A DNA stretch of 64,000 nucleotides, taken from assembly GCF_009834805.1 (NCBI RefSeq), contig NZ_WVHO01000012.1, positions 62,001-126,000 of the forward strand. Reading direction: 5' to 3'. Below are positions 26,407 to 34,837 of the stretch, in pieces (within the stretch, counting starts at the first letter, position 1; every line of letters begins with the position of its first letter). The translations under genes and the position numbers were made by a program. The notes beneath the pieces are model-generated. The model saw only the letters and a list, made by a program, of their open reading frames with translations. It was not told the DNA's origin and ran no database searches. Origin of the DNA: Saccharibacter sp. 17.LH.SD. GTDB taxonomy: Bacteria; Pseudomonadota; Alphaproteobacteria; Acetobacterales; Acetobacteraceae.

Positions 26407-27755
26407 TGTATGTTTCCAACGATATCAACAAGTTTGTCCGGAACTTTATTTACAGATCTGCGCATACTATGCCAGAATTCGCTATCTTTCTGCGTCTTGA
26501 GAGCATTAAATAATCTCGGTGAATGGCGTTCTAGCTTGGAGACAACGCCACGGACTAGCTTGTCCATGGCTTCGTCAGAGAAAAAACCACCTGGGACAAG
26601 GCAATACTCTGTCAAAACACGCCGGAATGCTGCAAACAATACCATGTCGGGGGGGTGTGGATTAGCCCAGAAATCATCAAGAGAACCCTTATGGGTAATT
26701 CCATTAATACTATAAACAGCCTGTCCCAATGTGATGACTGGAATACCTTCAGCGAGTGCTAGTGTTCCGGTCGTACTGTTAATGGTGACAACTCCTTTAG
26801 CGTCCTGAACTAAGAGAGCGATATCTCCACCTTCTATAAAGCCGATTCTACCGAGCACATTATGTTTGCGACCAATCTTTGCGACGATGTTGCGCCAATT
26901 TTGCAATCCATTATCCAAAGGGTGTTGTTTGATGATCAGAACCGTATCACATGGAGCATAGGCTGCAAAAGATGCAACTACATACTCTATAGAGTGCTGT
27001 GTCCCACGGAAATTGGAATGCAGGCGAACTTGAGCATCGGCATCTAGTTGTAAGGGAAAGAGCATGTATTCTGCGTTGCTTGCTTTTAAGCGAGCGAGCG
27101 TTTCTCTAGTTTGCTCCGCTGTCTTTTTTCGCTTGGAAAGTCGCTTCAACCAACCAATTCCTTCAGTGATAGGATGCCAGGGGCGGTGGTTGGTCCAATG
27201 TGGATAATACCAACGTGTCAGCAGATCAGCAGAATTGTAAGCAATCCCTTGCAGAGCCCTTGTTCGAAATGAAGAAGGTACTTTTGAATGGGAAGGTTCG
27301 GGCGGCAGCAGATTCGCTTCATTCAAATAATAACGTGGATCACGGGGTAAGCTTGAGCGCCCATTGACACCACCAAGCTCTAGTGTGACCCAATCGGGAC
27401 GTAAATAACCTTCTTCAAACACATGCAGAGGAATATGGAGATTCTGACAAACATCCGCTGCGGCTATATGATGTACACGACAATCCCCGAATAATAGCAC
27501 ATCGGTAATGCCGCGTTTTATAATGAGTTGTTCTAAAAATTTAGGCCAGTCGTGCAGCGTACCACGATAATTAACGCTACCAGGTAATCTCCAGAAGAAA
27601 TTGTCACCACCATTAAAATTTACCTTTGAAACTTGATAGCCATCTTGTCGTAATGCTTTTCCAATGCGTTCAAAAAATGGTCCCATCAATCCCTGCAAGA
27701 AGAGGAAGTGGCGAGTTGGCAGTATATCAAGCTCAGATTCGTCATGAAAGGTCAT
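26403..27755 (-). CDS. kpsS: Capsule lipid-linker Kdo transferase, KpsS-like
   Basis: In group 2 capsules KpsS adds the first beta-Kdo to lyso-phosphatidylglycerol, starting the poly-Kdo linker that anchors capsule. Family motifs: FLQGLMGPFFERIGKAL near the N-terminus, LLFGDCRVHHIAA, and FEEGYLRPDWVTLELGGVNG, all diagnostic of KpsS. The frame extends to 27797, overlapping kpsC, but the ATG at 27755 (MTFHDESELD) is 13 bases after the kpsC stop and gives a 450-residue protein of ordinary length, so I chose it. It overlaps the next transferase by 4 bp. Confidence 0.9.
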   Translation of the reverse strand: MTFHDESELDILPTRHFLFLQGLMGPFFERIGKALRQDGYQVSKVNFNGGDNFFWRLPGSVNYRGTLHDWPKFLEQLIIKRGITDVLLFGDCRVHHIAAADVCQNLHIPLHVFEEGYLRPDWVTLELGGVNGRSSLPRDPRYYLNEANLLPPEPSHSKVPSSFRTRALQGIAYNSADLLTRWYYPHWTNHRPWHPITEGIGWLKRLSKRKKTAEQTRETLARLKASNAEYMLFPLQLDADAQVRLHSNFRGTQHSIEYVVASFAAYAPCDTVLIIKQHPLDNGLQNWRNIVAKIGRKHNVLGRIGFIEGGDIALLVQDAKGVVTINSTTGTLALAEGIPVITLGQAVYSINGITHKGSLDDFWANPHPPDMVLFAAFRRVLTEYCLVPGGFFSDEAMDKLVRGVVSKLERHSPRLFNALKTQKDSEFWHSMRRSVNKVPDKLVDIVGNIQ

Positions 27756-27768
27756 AAAAAACAGTATT

Positions 27769-29475
27769 TCAGAGAGTTTCGGCCAAAATTTTCCCAACCA
27801 AGCGACGTACCCGTCCTTGAAGTTTTCTTAGTCGGACAATTGGGATTGGCTTCCATAATGTGGGGTCGGACATCCGTTCGATAAGAAGTTCAGGGCCACA
27901 GGGAAGTTGTGTCTTAGGATCAAGGTATAACGGATAAAGAATCAAGGTCCCTGCAATTAGTTCAGTGAGTGTAAGTTTCCTTACTCGACGTGGGATCACA
28001 GGTCCCATATCGCATGTAATACCCCACCCTGCATAGAACGGAGAGCCATATGTTACGACTTTACGCCCCCGTAGAATAGCTTCAAACCCGGCCAAAGAGG
28101 TCATGGTATGGACTTCATTCACTTGGTTTATCAAAGAGACCATGGAACCACCTCGCGCGATTTGATCAGCATACCGCATTACTTTACTATCAGGGATATG
28201 CCCAGGACGATGGCCTGCATCAACATCAGGATGTGGTCGAAAGGTGATATGAGCATCTGGTGCAGAGGCACGCACAGCTTTTAGAAGGCCAAAGTTATTA
28301 TTAATCTTTCCACAGCCGAGACGTATCGACAGATCGTTACTAACTTGCCCAGGAACTAATATTTTTCGACGACCAGGGTGTGCGTGGATTCTATGAATTT
28401 CGACATCTGACTTTGCATATTTTGACACATCGTTGTCAATTAACGTTTGGATTAAACACGATGCGCGCTCGGTTAAAGCCTCGTCAAAATGTGCTGTGTT
28501 TAAAATTGTCTCGAGGTCGCTCGCTTGTGATGGATCGAAATATATTCCCTGCCTGTCAACAACAATAGAGGATGGTGGTAAAAAGTCACTCCCCAAACCA
28601 ACAGAGCGGATAAAGCCATCTTCAACTTTGCAAACGTTCACGCCTGCCTTTGCGGCCTCCTGCTCTAGTAAGTGAGGGACTCGGCTAACCCAAGTAGCGA
28701 CAGTTCCCGAATGTCGACTTACTGCGCGTAATGCTCCCTTAGTGCCGTGTCGGAAGAGAGGGGGGTGACGTCCAATGCTGAAAAAAGCACGTATCCGTGC
28801 TTTTTTCCACCACGACATCCCTACACAGACAGAAATGTCGCGCGTCAGATTCACAGTGCGCCGCGCGTCAGATACGATTTGCACGGCATCTGAAATAGAT
28901 ATTTCATGACCTGTGAACGGGCTTTTCCAGGAGATATTGTTTTTGATCCAGCTCACAGCTTCTGTCTTTGTTAAGACATTGTAACGTGTAGCGCTATACC
29001 AAATTAACACGTCTGAATTTTGTAGTGCTCCGAGCAACGCAACGGCGCTATAGTCATCGGCCCATATTCTCACACCTGACTTAATAGCTTTATTTAGATT
29101 GCCATTTAGAACTACGGTATAGCCTCTACGATTTATGATTTTTGCAATACGTTTATTGCATGTAAACACTATAATGGCATCATGTTTAAACACAGTGGTA
29201 ATGTGATGCCAAAGCGCAACAGAAGCCTCTGTTTCAACAGATAATGATACAATAGCTTGGATCGTTCGTGGGATAATGACATCTGGCAACCAAAATTGAC
29301 CAGTCAGTTCTTCTTCTAAGATAGCTTGGAATGACTGTGTTATTTTTGAAAGGTTCTCCGGGAAGGATGGATAAGAACGGACACTCAGGACGGACTGACC
29401 ATACTGCGTCGTGTCTGGTATCGCTAACAGGTTGCAATTATGCTCATAGGAGAGGTGCGAGGAGCAAAAATTCAT
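27769..29475 (-). CDS. kpsC: Capsule Kdo transferase, KpsC-like, one recognisable module
   Basis: KpsC extends the beta-Kdo linker on the capsule lipid anchor. Usual KpsC (about 675 residues) has two related GT modules. Here (568 residues) one module is plain: EDGFIRSVGLG at 285-295, VVDRQGIYFDP, FRPHPDVDAGHR at 412-423, VNEVHTMTSLAGFEA at 452-466 and YGSPFYAGWG. The first ~210 residues are only loosely similar and lack the EDGF and HTMTS motifs. It is the first gene of the minus-strand kpsC-kpsS-GT unit. A 107-base gap separates it from the divergent LTA-synthase-like gene. Function in linker synthesis is inferred from the family and its kpsS neighbour. Confidence 0.87.
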   Translation of the reverse strand: MNFCSSHLSYEHNCNLLAIPDTTQYGQSVLSVRSYPSFPENLSKITQSFQAILEEELTGQFWLPDVIIPRTIQAIVSLSVETEASVALWHHITTVFKHDAIIVFTCNKRIAKIINRRGYTVVLNGNLNKAIKSGVRIWADDYSAVALLGALQNSDVLIWYSATRYNVLTKTEAVSWIKNNISWKSPFTGHEISISDAVQIVSDARRTVNLTRDISVCVGMSWWKKARIRAFFSIGRHPPLFRHGTKGALRAVSRHSGTVATWVSRVPHLLEQEAAKAGVNVCKVEDGFIRSVGLGSDFLPPSSIVVDRQGIYFDPSQASDLETILNTAHFDEALTERASCLIQTLIDNDVSKYAKSDVEIHRIHAHPGRRKILVPGQVSNDLSIRLGCGKINNNFGLLKAVRASAPDAHITFRPHPDVDAGHRPGHIPDSKVMRYADQIARGGSMVSLINQVNEVHTMTSLAGFEAILRGRKVVTYGSPFYAGWGITCDMGPVIPRRVRKLTLTELIAGTLILYPLYLDPKTQLPCGPELLIERMSDPTLWKPIPIVRLRKLQGRVRRLVGKILAETL

Positions 29476-29582
29476 AATGCCGCACCCTAACAGAGTTTGT
29501 TAGTTCATTGTAAGACAAGAGCTGATATTTTTACCACTTCGTGTTATTTTCACGATATCGAGCATTGAGAGTATTTTAAACT

Positions 29583-31031
29583 GTGGTGGCGTTGTTTTTC
29601 AGTCTTGTTATCGTGATTGTTTCTTCAATTTTTCTTGAATTTTGGATTCAACCTAAGCTCTTCCTTCGCAAAATAACGGGATTACATACAGCCTTGATCT
29701 TGGTTGTTTATGGATTGGTGCTAGCGGCATTAGGAAATATTTGGGTAGCGTGTTGGACAACGGTACTGGTATTTTTTATACTTGTTACAGTGTCTAATTT
29801 AAAATTTCGTGTTTTAGGGGAGCCTCTAGTCTTTACCGATATTGCTGTTGCTGGGTCTTTTTTACGTTATCCAAGATTTTACTTAGCAGCAATTCCTTTA
29901 TTATTAAAAATACTTATTCTTCCAGTTGTTATTGGGACAGGCTGGTGGATGGCATATTTGTTTTCCATGGATTGGTCCCCACATCTTGCAGGTTTCTTAA
30001 TCGCAAGTGTTAGTGGAGGTTGGTTATGGGCTGGTTGGTGCTTTTATTATCAGCGTTACCTTATGCTCGAACCAAACCTGACTGGGGATGTCAGAAGTTA
30101 TGGTTTGTTACCAACGTTGTTTTCCTATTTCCTCCGATGGAGACGAACGTCTGCCCCGAAAAAAACTCTTCCGTTAATTCCTGCGCAGTGTTCAGCTCCT
30201 TTTTTGGTAATTGTCCAGTGCGAGTCATTCGCTGACCCTGCCTGTATTGCAGCACAACGAGATTTTCCTCCTCTCCCGACGTTAGCAAGATTGAGGAATT
30301 TACAAGGGGTTATGCACGGGAGCCTGAATGTTAGTGGGTTTGGTGCATATACTATGCGAACAGAATTCGGGGTATTGTTTGGACAGTCAGAGGCCACACT
30401 TGGTTTTAGGCGTTATGATCCATTTTTGACAGCGAAAGATAGTACGTCGTGTGCGTTGCCGAATATGCTTTCCGCATCATATGATAGTCGTGTCTTTGTG
30501 CATCCTCATGATTTACGTTTTTACGGCCGTGAACGGTTGCTCCCTGAAATGGGATTTACGGAAGTTATTGGACCTGAAGCCTTTAAAAAAGGTGACCATG
30601 TTGGGCCTTATGTAGGTGATGAAGTCTTGGGGAAATTACTAAGTGCACGCATCCGTTCTGCTTCTAGGCCTGAGTTGATTTATACGGTTACAATGGAAAA
30701 CCATGGACCATGGAATGGTGCTCGTATGAACACAGCAGACGCACTTGATACGTGGTATCAGCATGCCATGAATAGTGATCGAATGTTGAATGAGTTAGAT
30801 GAAGCTCTCTGTAATTGTGGGCAGGATGCTTGCTTAGTATTTTTTGGAGACCATCGGCCTTCTATTCCTGAAGTTGTTAATCCGGGGGCTGAACGGGGAA
30901 CTCCATATATTGTAAGACGTTATTCGTCGAAGGACGTGCCTCCTCCACTAACGGGGTATATCGATGAACCGAGTGATATTTACCAATTCGTATTGGATTT
31001 GATCGGCTATGCACGTGATAATGGAGATTGA
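29583..31031 (+). CDS. LTA synthase-like / sulfatase-fold membrane protein
   Basis: 482 residues: about five N-terminal membrane helices (to ~residue 170), then a periplasmic alkaline-phosphatase-superfamily domain like LtaS, MdoB (OpgB) and related phosphoglycerol or phosphoethanolamine transferases. Visible: VIVQCESFADP (the Glu that begins the metal site), SLNVSGFGAYTMRTEFGVLFG with a Thr in the nucleophile position, MENHGPW, and FFGDHRPSIP (metal-binding Asp-His). It could transfer phosphoglycerol or a related group to capsule or glucan; the substrate is not readable. GTG start (29583) with a GTG following. It is divergent from kpsC. Confidence 0.75.
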   Translation: MVALFFSLVIVIVSSIFLEFWIQPKLFLRKITGLHTALILVVYGLVLAALGNIWVACWTTVLVFFILVTVSNLKFRVLGEPLVFTDIAVAGSFLRYPRFYLAAIPLLLKILILPVVIGTGWWMAYLFSMDWSPHLAGFLIASVSGGWLWAGWCFYYQRYLMLEPNLTGDVRSYGLLPTLFSYFLRWRRTSAPKKTLPLIPAQCSAPFLVIVQCESFADPACIAAQRDFPPLPTLARLRNLQGVMHGSLNVSGFGAYTMRTEFGVLFGQSEATLGFRRYDPFLTAKDSTSCALPNMLSASYDSRVFVHPHDLRFYGRERLLPEMGFTEVIGPEAFKKGDHVGPYVGDEVLGKLLSARIRSASRPELIYTVTMENHGPWNGARMNTADALDTWYQHAMNSDRMLNELDEALCNCGQDACLVFFGDHRPSIPEVVNPGAERGTPYIVRRYSSKDVPPPLTGYIDEPSDIYQFVLDLIGYARDNGD

Positions 31032-31119
31032 TTTTTTATTAAATAATTTGAATTGTCTACATAAACCAGGGGTAGATGGTTTTGTCTGTGTTCATATAAT
31101 TGGGTAGCTATTCCTTACG

Positions 31120-31665
31120 AGATGTGGCTCCGCTTTGATCTCTTGATTGAAGAGTATCGCTCCAAAGGTAGAAGAGCTCCATATTATCTAAGACGAACGA
31201 TTCCAGCCATTCCTTCTGAACTGGGGCCTTAGTGGCTGGCTGCCCAACATGTTTATCCGCTGGTCGAAACAGGGCGTCTGGCAGAGGTTTCTCATCATCT
31301 TAGCGAAGCTGATCCAACCTTGGGAATGGTTTTGTTTTGATGGAACTGTCATACGTGCCCACCAAAAAGCAGCCGGGGTCGCAAGAAAGGGGGCAACAGA
31401 GAGCGATCAGGAACGTGTCAGGGCCTTGGTCGCTCACATGGTGGCTTCGGGTCAAAAGTCTGCATAGCGTCAGGGGGGCTATGGGAAAGCTTTGGCTTTT
31501 ACCCTCCTACTGTCCACAATGGGCATACAAAATAGACATTTGATGGAAAATCCCTGGGCAAGGCCCAAGGAATGGAGAGCGGTGGCAACACGCTATGAAA
31601 AAACAGCTTCATCTTTCATGTCCGTGCTCTGCATCGCTGCTTCAGTTGATTATCTTAAATTATAA
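31120..31665 (+). pseudogene. Decayed IS5-family transposase
   Basis: Transposase fragments in shifting frames. From about 31240: MFIRWSKQGVWQRFLII, then WEWFCFDGTVIRAHQKAAG, an IS5-type DDE segment with the first catalytic Asp. After 31425 the match continues in another frame (LGRSHGGFGSKVCIA), and the C-terminal end reappears near 31575 (WRAVATRYEKTASSFM). So there is at least one frameshift, and the middle is shortened. No terminal inverted repeats are evident. It lies between the LTA-synthase-like gene and kpsM. Confidence 0.8.
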
Positions 31666-32093
31666 CAAAACCTAGATAGGTTGAGGGAACTCACACCATG
31701 ATCATTCTGTTTATTTAGAGTCTCAAAGATAAAACTATCAAAGGTCTGAAAGCTCAAAAGAATTCTGAGATAATTAATACCTATAAGACCATGGTTTTGT
31801 AGGATAAGTATACGGAATATCAAGAAAAAAGATAAATTTCCAAATGGTGTCGTCAGACGTGTAGGCGGTAAACCATGACAGGTTCATGCTTTCAACTTTT
31901 TGAAAACAGCTACTGACTATAAATCGGTTGTCTTAATTTTCATTTTGGATGTCCTTGCTGCATTTTGCCATCTGAGGCATAGAACAGCTTCGTTTTTTTT
32001 GGTATATCCGCAGTAGAGAGCATATCGGGGAAAGTTGATCGCTATGTCTTATGCGAGAGAATCCATAAGAATGGAAACGGAAATCTTAGCAAC
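31666..32093. other. Gap between the IS remnant and kpsM
   Basis: About 430 bases, AT-rich, no credible gene or RNA visible. It may hold the kpsM promoter. Its structure looks like decayed DNA left by the insertion. Confidence 0.45.
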
Positions 32094-32894
32094 ATGTCAA
32101 AAATGATGAGCCTAAAGGAAGTAATAGGTCTTTTTAAGCTGCAGTATAACGTTATCGTTGCTTTGATATACCGCGAGCTTAATACAAGGTTTGGTCGTGA
32201 AAATATAGGATTTTTATGGTTTGCGGGTGAACCAGCACTGTTTTGCGCTGGCGTAGCTATTGTGTGGACTGCGATACGTTCTCCTTTTGAGCATGGTCTT
32301 CCGATGACTGCTATTGTGATAACGGGATATGTTCCTCTCACGATGTGGCGTCACTGTATTGGGCGTTCTACTAAGGCATTCGAGGCCAATGGAAGCCTTC
32401 TTTTCCATAGGCAAGTTACTCCTGTTGATATTATATCAGCTCGTATGTATTTGGAGATAATCGGGACTATTGCTGGAGGTATCGTTGTATATTTAGCTGC
32501 TTTTGTAATGGGGAGTATCAAGTTGCCTTCCTCTATAGGGCTTATAGTATTGGGCCTGTTCTTTCAGGCTTGGTTTTCTTATAATACGGGGTTGTTGGTG
32601 GCATCATTATCCGAACGTACGGAGCTCCTTGAAAAGGTGGTAGGAATGGCTTCTTATCTTGCTCTTCCGTTGACAGGTGCATTTGTCATGGTTGATTGGA
32701 TTCCTCAGAAGTATCGTTGGATACTTATGTCATCGCCGAGTTCGGAAGCTATTGAGATGGTTCGTGCTGGACAGTTTGGGTTTGCTGCTCACGCACATTA
32801 TGATATTACTTACACGATATGTGTTAACTTTATACTGACTATAATTGGTCTTCATTTAACTATGACGGTGAAGAGATATATTATTATTCAATAA
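32094..32894 (+). CDS. kpsM: Capsule ABC exporter permease, KpsM/CtrC-like
   Basis: ABC-2 type inner-membrane permease that, with KpsT, exports lipid-linked capsule. 266 residues, about six membrane segments. Family marks: ALIYRELNTRFGRENIGFLW near residues 23-42, the ITGYVPLTMWRH segment, and SPSSEAIEMVRAGQFG near the C-terminus. Start: the ATG at 32094 (MSKMMSLKE); ATGs at 32103 and 32106 are alternatives. Its ATPase KpsT is 10 kb upstream on the same strand, with minus-strand genes and the IS remnant between them, an unusual separation. Confidence 0.9.
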   Translation: MSKMMSLKEVIGLFKLQYNVIVALIYRELNTRFGRENIGFLWFAGEPALFCAGVAIVWTAIRSPFEHGLPMTAIVITGYVPLTMWRHCIGRSTKAFEANGSLLFHRQVTPVDIISARMYLEIIGTIAGGIVVYLAAFVMGSIKLPSSIGLIVLGLFFQAWFSYNTGLLVASLSERTELLEKVVGMASYLALPLTGAFVMVDWIPQKYRWILMSSPSSEAIEMVRAGQFGFAAHAHYDITYTICVNFILTIIGLHLTMTVKRYIIIQ

Positions 32895-33300
32895 TATATT
32901 CAATATATTAAAATTTAATTTACCTTTATCTCGAATTCTACTTTCTTGTTGTCCAGGGAGATTGGGTGGAGCGCATGCTTCTTATTGGATTTTGTTTTTT
33001 AGTCGTTATAATTTTCTGTGTCGTCAAGGGTATCGGTATTTTAAGGATGCTCTCTCAGATTTTTCTAACCGGAGCTTATGTCAACGTATAGATATGAATA
33101 GCAAAAACTATTTCAGGTATCGGATGGATAAGGCATGACAGGTGTTCATTAAGGGAAGGTTATCTAAGGAGACGGAGTAAACCAAGATTACTCATTCTTG
33201 ACGCGCAAGAAAATTTAATATTAAAGCTGAGTTTTATAGAGAAGTTGGATCAGCTAGTCAAACGCCCGTACCCTAGAAGCAAGGTTGGACAATATAACGT
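32895..33300. other. Gap between kpsM and GT32-like gene
   Basis: About 400 bases. It contains a 38-codon frame at 32975-33091 (MLLIGFCFLVVIIFCVVKGI...), a potential one-helix membrane peptide with GGTGGAG close to its ATG. The evidence is too thin to call it a gene. Otherwise I see no feature. The promoter for the following pair probably lies here. Confidence 0.4.
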
Positions 33301-34818
33301 ATGAAAACGCTCCATAAGATTAAGCGCCTTCATCAGATACTTATTCTCGATGATCATGGTCCTTCATTATCAATACCAAGATTTATAGAAAGAAATATCG
33401 AATCAGCTAGAAACGTATATTCGTCTGCTGAGTATAAATTATGGAGAAATGATGAGATACGTGGTCTTATAGAAGAAAATTTTGGAGATGATGTTCTTTA
33501 TTCTTATGACCTACTTTCCCCTTATTCTTATAAAGCTGACCTTGCAAAATATGTTATTCTTTACTTGTTCGGAGGATTATACATTGATCTTGGTATAGAT
33601 GTTGCGAGAGAGTGGAAGATCCCTACGAGTAAGGGTATAGCTGCATGTCGTGATGTATCTTTTACGTCTCCTAGTTGGGCTGCTATTCAGGCTGGATTTT
33701 TGTGGGCGTTACCTAAACGACGAGAGTTCGAAATTGCTATCCAGTATATAGTGGAAAATTGTAAATCTAGGTTTTACGGTGAAAATCCCTTGTATCCTAC
33801 GGGAGCAGTTTTACTGGGGCGTTCTTTTGTTGCTGCACTCGTAGAGAAGGGACAGGATATCGCGGCTGATGACCAGTATGTTGGTAGTTGTCGTAGCGTT
33901 ACCCCTGATTCTGTTGTGCTTAATGTGTCTTACGTTTCTAAAAACGGGGACGTTATTGCCTTCCGCAACCAAAAAATTGGAGGTGATTCACTGCACCCGG
34001 GGATTGAAGGAAGTAATAATTACAACAGAATGTGGGAAAGAAGAGTAGTTTACGGCGAAAAAGCGAGCCAATGGAATGCAGATGATTGTCTTCTGCATGT
34101 TTCGTCGCCTGTTTCAAAGTCCCCGGAGGGTATTAGTGCGCCTGAAGGATACAATGGTCTATTAAGTCACGGTCCTTATGCTTGTTTAAGTATAGGGGGA
34201 TACAGGCTGCGTGTTAAGTTCCGGCCAGGAACGTCGTTTAGAAAAATAAAAATTGATATTATGGCAAATTATCAAAAAGAACATCTAGCATCGAAGGTGT
34301 TTACGCCTAATGAGATAGATCATGATAGCAGTGTTGATCTGTTCTTTGTGCTTGATAGTCCCAAGGAGAAGGTAGAGTTTCTCGTAAGAACGGAGGAAGG
34401 ATTTAGGGGAGCGATCTCAAAATTTGAACTTGAACCAATTTACTTCCGAGAGTGGATGTTTTCTGACCCTGCACTTCGGACAGAAATCGGATTTAAAAAA
34501 GACGGTGGTATCTCAACAAACCCATGGCAAAAGGGTAGGCTTGTTTACGGCCCATATATCTCTTTACCCAAGGGCTATTATAGACTCCTTATTGAATTTT
34601 CTCCGGGAACTTATTTTGCAAGCGCTGTCATTCAAATTGCAACGGGTGATCTGCATAAGACGATCCAGAGTTTGAACTTAAAGAGGGCAACTATGAAAAA
34701 GGGTCTTATCGAAACGGCCTTTACCCTTGATCAGAATGAAGAGAATGTCGAGTTTCGACTATGTGTGAATCGATTCTTCGTAGGTAGCTTCGTAAGCTAC
34801 AAAATTTTCTCCCAGTAA
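33301..34818 (+). CDS. GT32-like glycosyltransferase with two C-terminal modules
   Basis: 505 residues. Residues 1-255 resemble the GT32/DXD sugar-binding (OCH1/capsule) family: HKIKRLHQILILDD, YKLWRNDEIR, and the core SPYSYKADLAKYVILYLF followed by GGLYIDLGIDV. The family's DxD is D-L-G here, so the second Asp is missing, although another Asp follows two residues later. Also EADDQY-like AADDQYVG, and NNYNRMWERR. Then come two copies of an unrecognised ~115-residue module (about 262-380 and 386-503), each with GPY-x-x-L-x3-Y-R-L and VEF-type beta strands. There is no signal peptide or membrane segment. It is followed by a paralogue 19 bases on. Predicted sugar transferase for the surface polysaccharide; donor unknown. 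Confidence 0.72.
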   Translation: MKTLHKIKRLHQILILDDHGPSLSIPRFIERNIESARNVYSSAEYKLWRNDEIRGLIEENFGDDVLYSYDLLSPYSYKADLAKYVILYLFGGLYIDLGIDVAREWKIPTSKGIAACRDVSFTSPSWAAIQAGFLWALPKRREFEIAIQYIVENCKSRFYGENPLYPTGAVLLGRSFVAALVEKGQDIAADDQYVGSCRSVTPDSVVLNVSYVSKNGDVIAFRNQKIGGDSLHPGIEGSNNYNRMWERRVVYGEKASQWNADDCLLHVSSPVSKSPEGISAPEGYNGLLSHGPYACLSIGGYRLRVKFRPGTSFRKIKIDIMANYQKEHLASKVFTPNEIDHDSSVDLFFVLDSPKEKVEFLVRTEEGFRGAISKFELEPIYFREWMFSDPALRTEIGFKKDGGISTNPWQKGRLVYGPYISLPKGYYRLLIEFSPGTYFASAVIQIATGDLHKTIQSLNLKRATMKKGLIETAFTLDQNEENVEFRLCVNRFFVGSFVSYKIFSQ

Positions 34819-34837
34819 GAAAGCAAGTAAAAATATC

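Noticed and set aside
31666-32093. Possible second remnant gene after the IS5 fragment
   Set aside because: All frames are short and without recognisable motifs.
32975-33091. 38-codon frame with one membrane helix in the kpsM-GT32 gap
   Set aside because: GGTGGAG is too close to the ATG and nothing supports translation; noted in the gap entry but not called.
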